From positions 54,493,016-54,557,015 of the forward strand of contig JAFMSR010000002.1 in assembly GCA_022818135.1 (NCBI GenBank): a stretch of 64,000 nucleotides of DNA, written 5' to 3'. A program made the position numbers and the translations under genes. This DNA is from Saxidomus purpurata. Taxonomy: Eukaryota; Mollusca; Bivalvia; Venerida; Veneridae. The notes beneath the pieces were generated by a model. The model was not told the origin of the DNA, made no database searches, and saw only the letters and a list, made by a program, of their open reading frames with translations. Positions 1 to 10,429 of the stretch are shown piece after piece (the stretch's first letter is position 1; each line of letters opens with the position of its first letter).

Positions 1-749
1 AATGTATTCTCATATGAGTCTTTAGACTACTGCTTTGAGTACATGCATAATCACAAATATCACATTTAAAGCATTTCTCTCCTGTGTGTATTCTCATATG
101 AGTCTTCAGATGACTGCTCTGAGTAAATGCGTAATCACAAACATCACATTTAAAGCATTTCTCTCCTGTATGTATTCTCATATGGGTCTTCAGATTACTG
201 CTGTTAGTAGATGCATAATCACAAAAATCACATCTAAAGCATTTGTCGCCCGTATGTATTCTCATATGTGTTTTCAGATTACTGCTCTTACTACATGCAT
301 AATTACAAACATCACATTTAAAGCATTTCTCACCTGTATGTATTCTCATATGAGTCTTGAGAGCACTGCTGTGAGTACATTCATAACCACAAATATCACA
401 TTTAAAGCATTTCTCTCCTGCATGTACTGTCATATGTGTCTTCAGATTACTGCTTTGATTACATGCATAATCACACACATCACATTTAAAGCATTTCTCT
501 CCTGAATGTATTCTCAAATGAGTCTTAAAAGCACTGTTGTGAGTACATGCATAATCACAAACATCGCATTTAAAGCATTTCTCTCCAGTATGTATTCTCA
601 TATGAGTCTTCAGAGTATTTCTGTGAGTACATACATAATCACAAATATCACATTTAAAACATTTCTCTCCTGTATGTATTGTCATATGTTTTTTCAGATT
701 ACTGCTCTGAGTACATGCATAATCACAAACATCACATTTAAAGCATTTC
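1..749 (-). CDS. C2H2 zinc-finger array (ZNF-A, downstream part, open at window edge)
   Basis: Read on the minus strand, the stretch is open throughout and encodes about nine consecutive C2H2 fingers in 84-bp units. Each has the form C-x2-C-x12-H-x3-H, with linkers of the TGEKCFKC type. The recognition helices are nearly uniform (QSSNLKK, HRNTLKT, HNSAFKT, QSSHLKT and similar). Apparent plus-strand reading frames here are antisense shadows. The array continues past position 1, so the C-terminus is not visible. It probably belongs to the gene whose N-terminal part lies at 1383-2248; the two are separated by anomalous homopolymer sequence. Such proteins are usually nuclear DNA-binding factors; the target is not known. 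Confidence 0.8.
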
Positions 750-791
750 CCCCCCGAATTTTTTTTAAAAAAATTTAAAAAAAAACCCCCA

Positions 792-832
<41 letters not shown>

Positions 833-871
833 CCCTTAAAAAAAATTTTTTCTTTTTTTTAAAAAAAACCC

Positions 872-915
<44 letters not shown>

Positions 916-1015
916 CCCCCCCCAAACAAACCCCCCCACATTTTTTTCTCCCCTTTGAGGAGCTACACATTGAAGACATTTATTTCCATTATACAGCCCC
1001 CCCCCCCCCCCCCAA

Positions 1016-1046
<31 letters not shown>

Positions 1047-1088
1047 TTTCCTTTATATATTCTTTTATTTAAAAATAAAAATTTTTTT

Positions 1089-1127
<39 letters not shown>

Positions 1128-1400
1128 CCCAACTCACGCAATTCACTATGCAAAAACATTTTTAAAAATAACCCCTTTTTTCGGGGGTTTTAGCAGGACA
1201 TTTCTCCCCCTATTTCTGACTTTTTTCACACATTAAAAAATTTAAAACCACAAAAAAATCGCCGCCGCGGTATTTTCATTGCGAATCCCCCGAGGCCCAC
1301 TTCCCCCCCCTTTTTGTCTTTAATTTTCACCATACCTATTTTTAGGGGACCACTCATATATGAAATTGTTTGCAACCAACAACTAATTTAAAAAAAAACC
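750..1400. other. Homopolymer-rich anomalous block, probable assembly or consensus artefact
   Basis: Long runs of A and C alternate (poly-A of more than 30, poly-C of more than 25), with T runs and fragments such as a GCCGCCGCGG island. This base composition is unlike anything else in the window. The block begins and ends abruptly inside finger units: a finger codes up to about 749 and another restarts at about 1400. I infer a poorly resolved region inside a collapsed tandem finger array rather than genuine sequence. The proline-rich frame across it should not be called a gene. Confidence 0.7.
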
Positions 1401-2248
1401 CATCAGTTTCAGATTACTGCTCTGAGTACATGCATAATCACAAACATCACATTTAAAGCATTTCTCTCCTGAATGTATTCTTACATGAGTTTTAAGAGCA
1501 CTACTGTCAGTACATGCATAATCACAAACATCACATTTAAAGCATTTCTCTTTTGAATGTATTCTTACGTGTTTCTTGAGATCACCACTCTGATAACATG
1601 CATAATTACAAACATCACATTTAAAGCATTTTTCTCCTGTATGTATTCTCATATGCATTTTTAGACCACTGATTTGATGGAATGCATTACCACAAATATC
1701 ACATTTGAAGCATTTATTTCCAGTATATATTCTCCTATGTGTCATAACTGTATTTGTATCATTACATGCATGATCATAAATACCAGTGTTAACGGACTGT
1801 TCTTCTGTATGCTTCATTATACATATATTTTTCATCAGATCACTTCTTAATGTACTTACATAACTTCTTGTCTCACATTTGTAAAGTGTTTCTCCTTCAG
1901 TATTTAGCTTCTCTACACATTGGCTATGTGTTACTGGAGAGGTATAAGCAGCTTCAGTGACATTTTTCTCATACACTCTGCTTTGTTCTTTGTTTCCTTT
2001 TGAACAAGGAATTTGAGACTATTGTCTGTTCTTTCTTCTCTTTTTGGGTACTTTTCCAGAGTATTCTTCCTAACTGACTCATCTAGTACCTGTATATCGC
2101 TCTGTGAAAGCTTGTGTTTTCCACGTGTTCTTACAAGATGTCTGACATTGTACACAGTTGTAGTGGAGGCAATCTTACAAAATACACACTGATAGCATTC
2201 TGAAAATATATGTATCAAAACAATAAATGAAATCCTCAAATACAACAA
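1383..2248 (-). CDS. C2H2 zinc-finger protein, N-terminal region (ZNF-A)
   Basis: Two overlapping minus-strand frames. The upstream one (2248 to 1931) encodes a Cys-containing stretch, CYQCVFCKIASTTT, and then a charged linker. The second (about 1976 to 1383, no ATG at its upstream end) carries TEGETLYKCETRSYV, a spacer and four C2H2 fingers starting at YTGNKCFKCDICGNAF. The frame change between them is also present in the paralogue at 13.9-15.4 kb, so it predates the duplication. It is either an exon junction or an alternative start, and the exact join is unresolved. The first safe Met for the finger frame is in MKNICIMKHTEEQ. The reading frame degenerates at about 1400 where the homopolymer block begins. 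Role: probable nuclear DNA-binding protein. Confidence 0.7.
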
Positions 2249-3100
2249 GAGCTATGTTAGGCATGGATATTCCCTCGCAAAGTGCTCTTTACATACTAGT
2301 CTGCCAAGAAATTTGAGGTGAGAGGAATGGATATAGGATTTAATAAAATGTCAGTATATGGCAGGGGGTAACTAGGCAAGGTAGAGTTATGGTTCTCTGG
2401 CATGTACTTCCCATCATTGTGCTCTAGCACTGTATGATGTTTCAAGTACTTCCCTTTGGTACTTTTGAATTTATGCTATGGACAAGATTATGCTCTGTAC
2501 AAGATATGTGACAGAGTATTACCTTCATCAAATTCATTGTTATACATAGTAAGAATATTTTAGTAAGTTTCATAATTGTATTTTGTTAATTCATAATTTA
2601 TAAAAACTAATTCAAAATTCAGTTTGAATTATACATTTTGACTTCTGTTACTTTTAGTTGTCAAAGGATTTCTCAGGGATTTGACACATAAGTCATTTCT
2701 GCCAGATGTTGTTTCTGTAGTAAATCTCTTTATTCTGTAAGTATGAAATTCTTGAAGAATTTTGAAGACAGTCGTAAGCTTACGAAAAGTTAACATCTAA
2801 GACATATGGAAAATTGAAATAACTTTGATATTTTCTGGTGCTAGCCTATGCTGATGTGTTGTTGTATGCTAGCTTAGAAACTACAGAAGAAGAAAATAAA
2901 TGAAATAGAACTTTACAAATGGACTAAGTGCTTTAATGAAATAACCGGGTCTAAAGGGACCTCACTCCGTGACCAGCACAATGTGGGTTGTGCGAGTTGG
3001 GCCTTAACCATAGCTCACTGCTAAGCAAGTTCTCCCTAGAAGCACAAGCCCGGCCGGCGACCCGCGGTCAAAGATAACTCAATAAAGGGAGACAATTAAA
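2249..3100. repeat. Upstream flank of ZNF-A, duplicated at about 15.47-16.11 kb
   Basis: From about 2450 the sequence matches 15470-16114 segment by segment, including the block starting TCTAAAGGGACCTCACTC and ending AACTCAATAAAGGGAGACAA. The ZNF-A copy contains about 200 bp (roughly 2246-2450) that are absent from ZNF-B. No coding potential is seen. This shows that the duplication unit included the 5' flank, presumably with the promoter. Confidence 0.75.
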
Positions 3101-3385
3101 ACAAGAGGGCTAAGATGGTCCTATATCGTTCACCTGGCTACCATTGGCTATAATAGAAGATCATTAATAGCACAATGGGAAAATTTTGACCTTTGGCTAA
3201 TGAATTTCCTTTGTATAAGCCTACATTCAATCAAGAGACCAGGGCAAATTTTGACCAACTTTGGTAGTGGGTCAATACATTGAAGTTATGCCATATGATA
3301 TATATTTGAGCTCTAGGCCTTGTGTTTTCAGAGAAGAAGATTATTTAAAATTTCCTAAATAAGCCTATGTAAAAACTAGATGGGT
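3100..3385 (+). mobile_element. Tandem-core element, family 1, decayed copy
   Basis: Starts with an ACAAGAGGGC-type end followed by the TATATCG(T)TCACCTGG box, then one or two diverged core units (CTCTAGGCCTTGTG, CAGAGAAGAAGATTA). The far end is missing. It occupies the same position relative to the duplicated flank as the copy at 16115, so it predates the ZNF duplication. Confidence 0.6.
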
Positions 3386-3600
3386 GTTCAGTAGTACACT
3401 TGTGTCGGCCTCTTACGCTTTGTCAGAATGACCAATATTTTTGTGACAAAATCTAAGTACAAAAGGGGCATAACTCTGTCATATATGACCTTGACCAACA
3501 AATTTGGTGGCATTAGAACCCTTTCGACATAAGCAATATAATTTAAAAGTTTGATAAAAAAATCTTAAGAAACGCAAAAGTTATAGCAAAAGTCTAAGTG

Positions 3601-4096
3601 TAACAAGAGCTTTTAGTAGGACAGCGTCACGACTTTTTCAGTTCAACAAAACTTTGTCAGTAAAAAAACCAAATGTGTATAAACAAGAGCCACAAGTAGC
3701 AAGATATTAAGTCAAGAGTTATCAAACTTATTTCTTTGATATCCCTGAATACTACAGCAAAGTTTTAAATTAATACTTCAAGACTTGGTGGTAAACGATA
3801 TATTGTATGTGCATGGCAGTGCCAGTTGCACACAAGAAATTACCGTAACTAGGAATTTTTATGTACAAATCAAAGACACATTTTCACAGGGTTATCTTCT
3901 CTTGCTTACAAACACGTGTCATAATGGTACATAAGTATGTACCATCATGAGACATCTGTTAGCAAGAGAAAATGTTTCTTGATTTGTACTTAGAAATTCC
4001 TAGTTAAAGTCGTGTGTGCCCTTTACTGTCAAAGTTCTGTTTTATTGGCAAGCACTAAAAAAGTCGAGCGCGCTGCCCTACTGACAGCTCTTGTTA
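3601..4096. mobile_element. Foldback element with an internal long hairpin
   Basis: The left end TAACAAGAGCTTTTAGTAGG and the reverse complement of the right end (TAACAAGAGCTGTCAGTAGG) match for about 38 bp and run on into GACTTTTT. Inside, about 3828-4020 forms an imperfect palindrome: both arms contain ACTAGGAATTT, GTACAAATCAA and a CTCTTGCT(T/A)ACA segment, meeting near GGTACATAAGTATGTACC. No protein is encoded. Related fragments occur at 35275-35480. Confidence 0.6.
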
Positions 4097-4144
4097 TTAA
4101 ATTGAGTAGTGTTTTCTAAAAAAAAGGGGGGGGGGAATTTTAAT

Positions 4145-4712
4145 AATAACTAAAAAATGGAATCCTGTATATATGCACACATTCGTGTCCGGGCTATATC
4201 TTTGTCATGCATTGAAGGATTTTAAAATAACTTGGCACAAATGTCTAGCACATCAAGACGACGTGTCGCGTGCAAGACCCACGTCCCTTCCCCAAAGGTC
4301 AAGGTCACACTTATAGTTTTAAGGTAATGGAATCCTGTTTATATGCACACATTCGTGTCCGGACTATAACTTTGTCATGCATTGAAGGATTTTAAATTAC
4401 TTGGTACAAATGTTCAGCACATCAAGACGACGTGTCGCGTGCAAGACCCACGTCCCTACCACAAAGGTCAAGGTCACACTTACAATTTGAAGGTAATGGA
4501 ATCCTGTATATGCACACATTCGTGTCCGGACTATAACTTTATCATGCATTGATTGATTTAAAAATAACTTGGCACAAATGTCTAGCACATCAAGCTGATG
4601 TGTCGCATAGATTTTAAAATTACATACCACAATTAATGAGCACATGGAGAGGACAAAGACTGTGAGACATCTCTTTCGGGGTCATTCGTCACTTGTGAGG
4701 GACAGCTCTTGC
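4145..4712 (-). mobile_element. Tandem-core element, family 2
   Basis: Three core units of about 165-180 bp, each with CATTCGTGTCCGG, TGTCATGCATTGAAGGATTT, AAGACGACGTGTCGCGTGCA and AAAGGTCAAGGTCACAC. It ends at 4712 with the inverted form of the family end (CTTTCGGGGTCATTCGTCAC, then GGGACAGCTCTTG). The other terminus is missing. It is the inverse orientation of the copy at 23901-25127. Confidence 0.7.
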
Positions 4713-5110
4713 TTAAAAAGTGTATTGAGCTTGGTTAAGTTTTTCGTACCACCCAACTTTATTTCGAAACAATTAGAGGTATTGCTTTGGAACTTACCAT
4801 ACTTATTTATCATCATTACCTCCATCAACAGACAAGAGTACATAACTCTGTAAAGGTTTTTGACCAGAATTATGCCCCTTTTTGACTTCGAAAATACATT
4901 GAATATGTGTAAAATCAACTTATAGACTAACCCTTTGAGATATTGCTTTGAAACTCTGACTGCTTGTTTATATCATTACCCCCATCTGTAGGCAAGAGGA
5001 TGTTACTCTGTCAAGGATTTTTAAAACATTAAGACCCTTTATTAACTTTCGTACTAAGTCCACTTTTTGTCTAAACTGTTTGAACTATTACGTTGAAAGT
5101 TAGAATACTT
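4713..5110 (-). repeat. Diverged tandem-core fragment, family 4 type
   Basis: Repeated segments (AACTCTGTAAAGGTTTTTGACC, ATTATGCCCCTTTTTGACTT, CATCATTACCTCCATC) recur at about 35280-36400 in the opposite orientation. Units are about 140 bp and strongly diverged. No ends are recognisable and nothing suggests coding. Confidence 0.45.
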
Positions 5111-5229
5111 GTTTACCATCTTGATTCGCTAGATGCCACTACTTATGCTATTTTACACATTACCGCCGAACTGAAAAAAAGGTCCGTGGTAGTTACGATA
5201 GTTTTCATAAATTCGGCTTATAAGAATCG

Positions 5230-5389
5230 AAATAATCTATGGCTTGGAGTGCTTTATCGAAATTGAAGCCTTTCCCGTTGGTAATGTGCCTGCTTCGCCC
5301 TCGTGAATTATTCCGCCAGGCACATCACCTCCAGGGAATGCTTCAATTTCGATAAAGAACTCCAAGCCATAGATTATTTCTTAATTAAA
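5230..5389. mobile_element. MITE-like long hairpin, about 160 bp
   Basis: Near-perfect arms of about 47 bp: left AAATAATCTATGGCTTGGAG through AATTGAAGC, right its reverse complement with one or two mismatches, around a loop of about 65 nt. It has no coding capacity. This is either a miniature inverted-repeat element or a hairpin-RNA source. The superfamily is not identified. Confidence 0.65.
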
Positions 5390-5494
5390 ACATGAGGATA
5401 ACAACACTATTTCCGTAATATTTGCGATTACAGGTAAAATGATACTGTTTACATTATAGCAACATGGATGACTTTATTAACTTCCGTAACTATA

Positions 5495-5850
5495 GCTGTT
5501 CCTCATACGGTTTTGCTAGATACGGAACTTCCGTAACTCTAGACTCGGAGGCTAGAGTTACTGTACCGTAACTCTAGCCACTGCCATCCGAAAAGCGCGT
5601 ATCCGGAGTACCCTTATACTTTGCCATGTAGGCGAACCTTTCTCAAGTGTACTCAGCATCCAGGATGCTTTGCCGAGACATGATCAGCACGAATATTTAC
5701 ACAATAAATACAAATGGGGCATTACCTGACTCAAATAATGAATATTTACGTAAATATTCTGTCGTTGTTGTTGTTGTTGATCGCTATTGCCTCGATGTGG
5801 CTATGGTCACTATGTGCTGACTAAAAAGTCGTTGTCATCTTTTCGCTTTT
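5495..5850 (+). repeat. CTTCCGTAACTCTAG repeat and adjoining interspersed repeat
   Basis: 5495-5585 contains self-complementary CTTCCGTAACTCTAGAC / GCTAGAGTTAC motifs that recur inverted at 17745-17850 and direct at 19029-19115. From about 5587 the segment ATCCGAAAAGCGCGTATCCG to ATATTTACGTAAATATTC recurs with high identity at 19803-19985. The last part (5702-5848) is also duplicated at 6232-6369. Confidence 0.65.
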
Positions 5851-5859
5851 ATCTTCATT

Positions 5860-6200
5860 CCCTGTTACCTTGCTCCAATGGTTGTTCAGCCTGCTATGTC
5901 CAGAAATCAGCTGGTTTATGATGTTGAAAACTTTTCTGTTCTCTTCCCCCACACAATTTCTTGTCCCTGCTGTTTGGAAAATCTCTTGTATTTTGTCTGT
6001 TTTTTCTGAGTTGTTATATTGATTATTCCACTTCTCTTTAACTTCTTTCCTTTCATTAGTGAGACTATCTCTTTTGCATCCTTCTTATCTGTGATCACAT
6101 CTTCATCTTTCATATTGCTTATTTCTACCGCCCCTTTCTTAGCTTGTTGATCTGCTAGCTCATTACCCTCAATTTGTGTGCCCTGGAATCTGTCGTAATA
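5860..6200 (-). pseudogene. LINE relic, RNase H C-terminal fragment
   Basis: Minus-strand translation gives EGNELADQQAKKGAVEIS followed by a lysine-rich region and TAGTRNCVGEENRKVFN. The GNELADQQAKKGA block is the usual end of the RNase H domain in non-LTR retrotransposons. No upstream RT is present and the flanks are the 147-bp direct repeats 5702-5848 and 6232-6369. It is a fragment, not a functional gene. Confidence 0.55.
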
Positions 6201-6231
6201 GTTTTTGTCGTTGTTGGTCGCTTTGTCACAA

Positions 6232-6369
6232 CAAATACAAAGGGGGCATTACCTGACTCAAATAATGAATATTTACGTAAATATTCTGTCGTTGTTGTTG
6301 ATCGCTATTGTCTCGATGTGGTTATGGTCCCTATGTGCTGACTAAAAGGTCGTTGTCATCTTTGCGCTA
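6232..6369 (+). repeat. Local direct duplicate of 5702-5848
   Basis: Shares GGGGCATTACCTGACTCAAA, ATATTTACGTAAATATTCTG, a GTT microsatellite and TATGTGCTGACTAAAA. The copies flank the LINE relic, spaced 530 bp. They could be a local duplication or long terminal copies of one element. Confidence 0.65.
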
Positions 6370-6817
6370 TGTGTACTTACCCCAAACTCTTCATAATATG
6401 AAATTAGGCACTGCCCAACAAGCGGGAAAGCTCTTAAATATAACAAATTTTGATAGACTGGAAAGAAGCTGTGACTTTTTCATTTGACCGTAGATCTAAC
6501 GATGATCCATGTCTTGCCAGAAAGTTACCGTTACAAGCAGACAATTGTTCGGAAATATCTTCAAAAATATATAGTCAACCTTTTAAACAAGACTTTCAAA
6601 CCCCATGACATTTTGGCATCTTGAGCATTTTAACGAGACAATTCATAAATTAAGGTATCCAGTTGGGGTCTAGTACCAGAACGGCCCGCATCCAGAACGG
6701 ACCGGTCCAGAACGGACCTTTCCAGAACGGCCCACTTTTTTAGTAATAATTTAGATATATAAATATATAAATATTACGTAAAATTTGTACATTAAGATTT
6801 GGCGTAAGATAATTAAA

Positions 6818-8118
6818 ACAAGAGGGCCAAGATGGCCCTATATCGCTCACCTTGGTACAAGTCCACTTGCCTGGTGGAAGATCACTAGATAATGTTATAT
6901 ACCAAATAAGTTTTCCTATATACGCCTTTGTAAAACAAATGATCCCCCCGGGCAAGGTCACTTTTGACCCCAGGGGCATAATTTGAACATTCTTTGAAGA
7001 GGTCTACTAGGCAATGCTATGCCAAATATCTAAGCTCTAGGCCTTGTGGTTTCAAAGAAAAAGATTTTTGAAGTTTTCCCTATATAAGCCTATGTAAAAC
7101 TAAGTGACCCCCGGTGCAGGGTCAATTTTGATCCGGGGGTCATAATTTGAACAATCTTGGTAGAGGTCCACTAGCCAATGCTACATGCCAAATACCTAAG
7201 CTCTAGGCCTTGTGGTTTCAAAGAAGAAGATTTTTAAAGTTTTTACTATATAAGCCTATGTAAAACTAAGTGACCCGCCGTGCGGGGTCAATTTTGATCC
7301 GAGGGTCATAATTTGAACAATCTTGGTAGAGGTCCACTAGCCAATGCTACCTGCCAAATATCTAAGCTCTCGGCCTTGTGGTTTCAGAGAAGAAGATTTT
7401 TAAAGTTTTTCCTACATAAGCCTATGTAAAACTAAGTGACCCCCCGTGCGGGGTCAATTTTGATCCGGGGCTCATAATTTGAACAATCTTGGTAGAGGTC
7501 CACTAGCTAATGCTACATGCCAAATATCTAAGCTCTAGGCCTTGTGGTTTCAGAGAAGAAGATTTTTAAAGTTTTTCCTATATATTCCAATGTAAAACAA
7601 GTGACCACCCCCGCGGGGTCAATTTTGACCCGGGGGTCATAATTTGAACAATCTTGGTAGAGGTCCACTAGACAATGCTACATGCCAAATATCTTACCTC
7701 TAGGCCTTGTGGTTTCAGAGAAGATTTTTAAAGTTTTTCCTATATAACCCTATGCAAAAACTAAGTGCCCACCCGCGCGGGGTAAATTTTGACCCAGGGG
7801 TCATAATTTGAACAATCTTGGTAGAGGTCCACTAGACAATGCTACATGCCAAATATCTAAGCTCTAGGCCTTGTGGTTTCAGAGAAGAAGATTTTTAAAG
7901 TTTTTCCTATTTGTTGCCATAGCAACCAGAGTTCTGCATGGAATGGAATTCTTTGAACAATTTTGGTAGAGCTTCATGCAAGGAACATTCCTGCATAGTT
8001 TTATCAACATTGGCCTAGAGGTTTCAGAGGAGATGTCATTTGAATCAAAATGTTGACGGACGACGGACAATCATCGATCAGAAAAGCTCACCCTGGCATA
8101 GCCAGGTGAGCTAAAAAA
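6818..8118 (+). mobile_element. Tandem-core element, family 1, full-length
   Basis: 5' end ACAAGAGGGCCAAGATGGCC (palindrome) followed by TATATCGCTCACCTTGG. Then come about six core units of about 175 bp, each containing CTCTAGGCCTTGTGGTTTCA, GAAGAAGATTTTTAAAGTTT, a GTGACC..GGGGTCA dyad and ATAATTTGAACAATCTTGG. The last unit changes to TTGTTGCCATAGCAACCAGA. It ends with GACGGACGACGGACAATCAT and the hairpin AGCTCACC-CTGGCATAGCCA-GGTGAGCT, then A's. The subterminal GCTCACC and GGTGAGC are complementary. No protein is encoded, so it is non-autonomous. Helentron-associated origin is an inference from architecture. Confidence 0.75.
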
Positions 8119-8505
8119 GTCATTAAAGGAATTTGTTAATGGCATGTTAAACCTCTGGCATTATTTGAGTACTTCAATCATATTATCACAGGTAAAATCT
8201 GCATGTATTCTATTGAATTTTTTACCATCCTTCAGTTTTGATTGCATTCATTCTAGAAGAACTCTGACATGTCAGTTGTCTCCATTTATGGATAGGATTT
8301 TTTGCTTATGTGAATATATTTGAGTAGAAACATCTATATCATTTAAATTTGAACAGTCTTTCAAAACAACTTTGAGTGTAAATTTAGTTGTAAATAAGTC
8401 TGAAATATTTTAAATGATCTTCATGAAGATCTTCATGAATGATGGAACTCCTTTATCATTAAAATATTGACAACCAGAAGATCAAAGACCACAATGATGC
8501 ATAAT

Positions 8506-9326
8506 TATACTCAGTACATTTAAAAACGCAACACTTACATGTTGTGTTGTAGGGGTTTAACGCCCGTTCAAACCGTGTTTGGGTCATTTTAACAGGCGGG
8601 CAATTTACTAAACAATCTGGGAAGAAACAGTACTAGACAATTCTTTTTGAAAATTTAACTTTTGTGTACATTGTATTCAAATTAACGGAGAACTGATTTT
8701 TCTGATGTATACTGTGCAAAAAAAGAGCGCCGGCTGGCAATTTGTTATCAATATTGATTGTTTCAATTAAAGAAAATGGGGAATAAGTCGTGAACAATGT
8801 TAACACCAAAGTATTGTTTTAGTCTGAAATAACATGTTGCGATAGGTTTTGCATCAATCATAAATGTTTTGTGGGGTTTATGGTTAACCGAAAATAATTG
8901 CCATATTTACGGAAAATCGCTATTTAAAGTCATTTAAAATTTGTGAGAAAAATTGGTACATTTTGATGCTTAAAGCAGTGGTTTCATTAACAAATCAGGG
9001 GAATGTAGACAAGTTTTAACAAAATTACAAAGTAAATAGACACACCACATTTTAACAAACATTATCAATGTTAAGTAATTTTTCTTAGGTTGTCTAAATT
9101 CTAAACATATTGATTTTTTTATTCTTTTCAAAAAAATAACATAAACATTTAATTGCAAATATTGATTTTTTTATTTTTGCCGTTTTACAATTTTTTCGTG
9201 TCGTTTTTAAGAAAATGGCACAACAAGACAATAGTCAATGGAAAGGACAACTAGAATATTTGCAACTGTTTTTCCGCATAATTTGTTGAATTAAAATATG
9301 TTGCGTTTTTAAATGTACTTAGCATA
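8506..9326. mobile_element. TIR element, about 820 bp, non-coding
   Basis: Left TATACTCAGTACATTTAAAA and right (reverse complement) TATGCTAAGTACATTTAAAA, both continuing ACGCAACA: 28-bp terminal inverted repeats with two mismatches. No transposase frame is present. It contains a SINE tail fragment at 8547-8610. Probably a MITE-type DNA transposon; the target duplication is not resolved. Confidence 0.6.
8547..8610 (-). repeat. SINE tail fragment (family B)
   Basis: GGGGTTTAACGCCCGTTCAA then GGGTCATTTTAACAGG is the reverse complement of the 3' end of the tRNA-SINE at 62094-62330 (AAAATGACC..GGTTGGAACGGGCATTAAAC). Only the tail is present. Confidence 0.55.
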
Positions 9327-9549
9327 TAATGCGTGTGCAGTTGTGCACACAACATATATATCATAATTTTCTGAATTTCATATTCTTGAAAGAAAAACAG
9401 GGAAAACACTAACATATATGCCTGTTACATAATGAATTGGATGTAGATGTCAAAAAGGTGGGCGTCAAGTACCTGTGACCAAACATCTACTGATTAAAAA
9501 AAAATGATCTTAACATTAAATACATGGTGCTTTAAACAATTGACTTGTA

Positions 9550-9655
9550 AATGTCACTTATATGGCATACACAAGGTTTTCAACCAGGTGACCTTGTTTT
9601 TGACGCTAGATGAACCATGTTCGAACTCGACCTACTGACCTAGATTTTTGTTTTT
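9550..9655 (+). repeat. Fragment of the 11.5-12.2 kb core unit
   Basis: CCAGGTGACCTTGTTTTTGACG, AGATGAACCATGTTCGAACT and GACCTAGATTTTTG match the core unit of the element at 11472-12204. No element ends. Confidence 0.5.
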
Positions 9656-9659
9656 CCAC

Positions 9660-10425
9660 AGCTCTTCAAGCAGTCAACAATTTCTGCAAGAAAGGGGATT
9701 ACGTGGCGACTCTCAGGCATTTCAGTCAACAAGGAGTTGCACGTGGCCCTATTACAGGTAAGCCCCCTGGGCATTGCGACGGGGATGTTTTTGAAGTTGT
9801 TGGACTTTTTAGATCTTACTTTGACATTCAAATTAGTGATTTAAAGAAGCAGTTTTCTGGCGGTGCAGGCAGTTCAAGCACCACCAAAGTGAAAGATAAA
9901 GCACCTAAGTTAAAGAGTGGAGCACACAGGCAGCAGTTCGAGTTTAACAGCGACGTTATTGACTCTGCTGAAGACATTATTGTTCATTTTGCACATGTTA
10001 ATTCTTCGCTAAGAATTTGCTGAAAAAGACACAGCATAGAAATTAATTTATTAAGATCGCAGAAAATTCCCATGGGGGCTGGGCCACGGTCCGCAAAAAT
10101 GAGACCCCTTCACTTGGTGATGATAGTGAGGACGAAAAGAAACTGGAGTCTGCTGAGATTAAGGCGATTAAAAAGCTTAAAACGTCTAATGTTAATAATG
10201 CTCAAAATTCTTTTACTTCCATACGTACTGGTGCTATGGGCCAAAGATTTCCAACAGCATACCAAACTCAGCCACGTATGCCGACCTTCACACCTTACGG
10301 TACTAGGTTTACCAAAGTGGATCTTTTCAGGGAGGATCCTACCAAGGTGTACCCTTTCTTTGAGGGTTTGAGCCTCCGGTGCAGACATTTGCTTTGCATG
10401 TAGAAAAACAAGCCACTTCCGAATA
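9660..10425 (+). pseudogene. Retroelement gag-like relic with CCHC zinc knuckle
   Basis: Translation of 9660-10020 gives ALQAVNNFCKKGDYVATLRH and later AHRQQFEFNSDVIDSAEDII, then a stop. After a frame change, a DDSEDEKKLESAEIKAIKKL acidic/lysine block follows (about 10118-10180), then a Phe/Pro/Arg-rich spacer and finally CFACRKTSHFRIDC at about 10389-10430, a C-x2-C-x4-H-x4-C zinc knuckle. The order (helical domain, QxEFN block, acidic DSEDEKK block, knuckle) fits gag-like ORF1 proteins of DIRS- or gypsy-type elements in aquatic invertebrates, from memory of the family. No RT or recombinase follows. At least two frameshifts: not functional. Confidence 0.45.
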
Positions 10426-10429
10426 GATT

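Noticed and set aside
35..778. Plus-strand frames of CIITNITFKAFLS-type repeats
   Set aside because: Antisense shadow of the minus-strand zinc-finger array; the same occurs at 14369-14899.
955..1236. Proline-rich reading frame
   Set aside because: Product of poly-C runs in an anomalous homopolymer block.
6818..8118. CRISPR-like array
   Set aside because: The repeats are contiguous tandem units with no unique spacers, in an animal genome.
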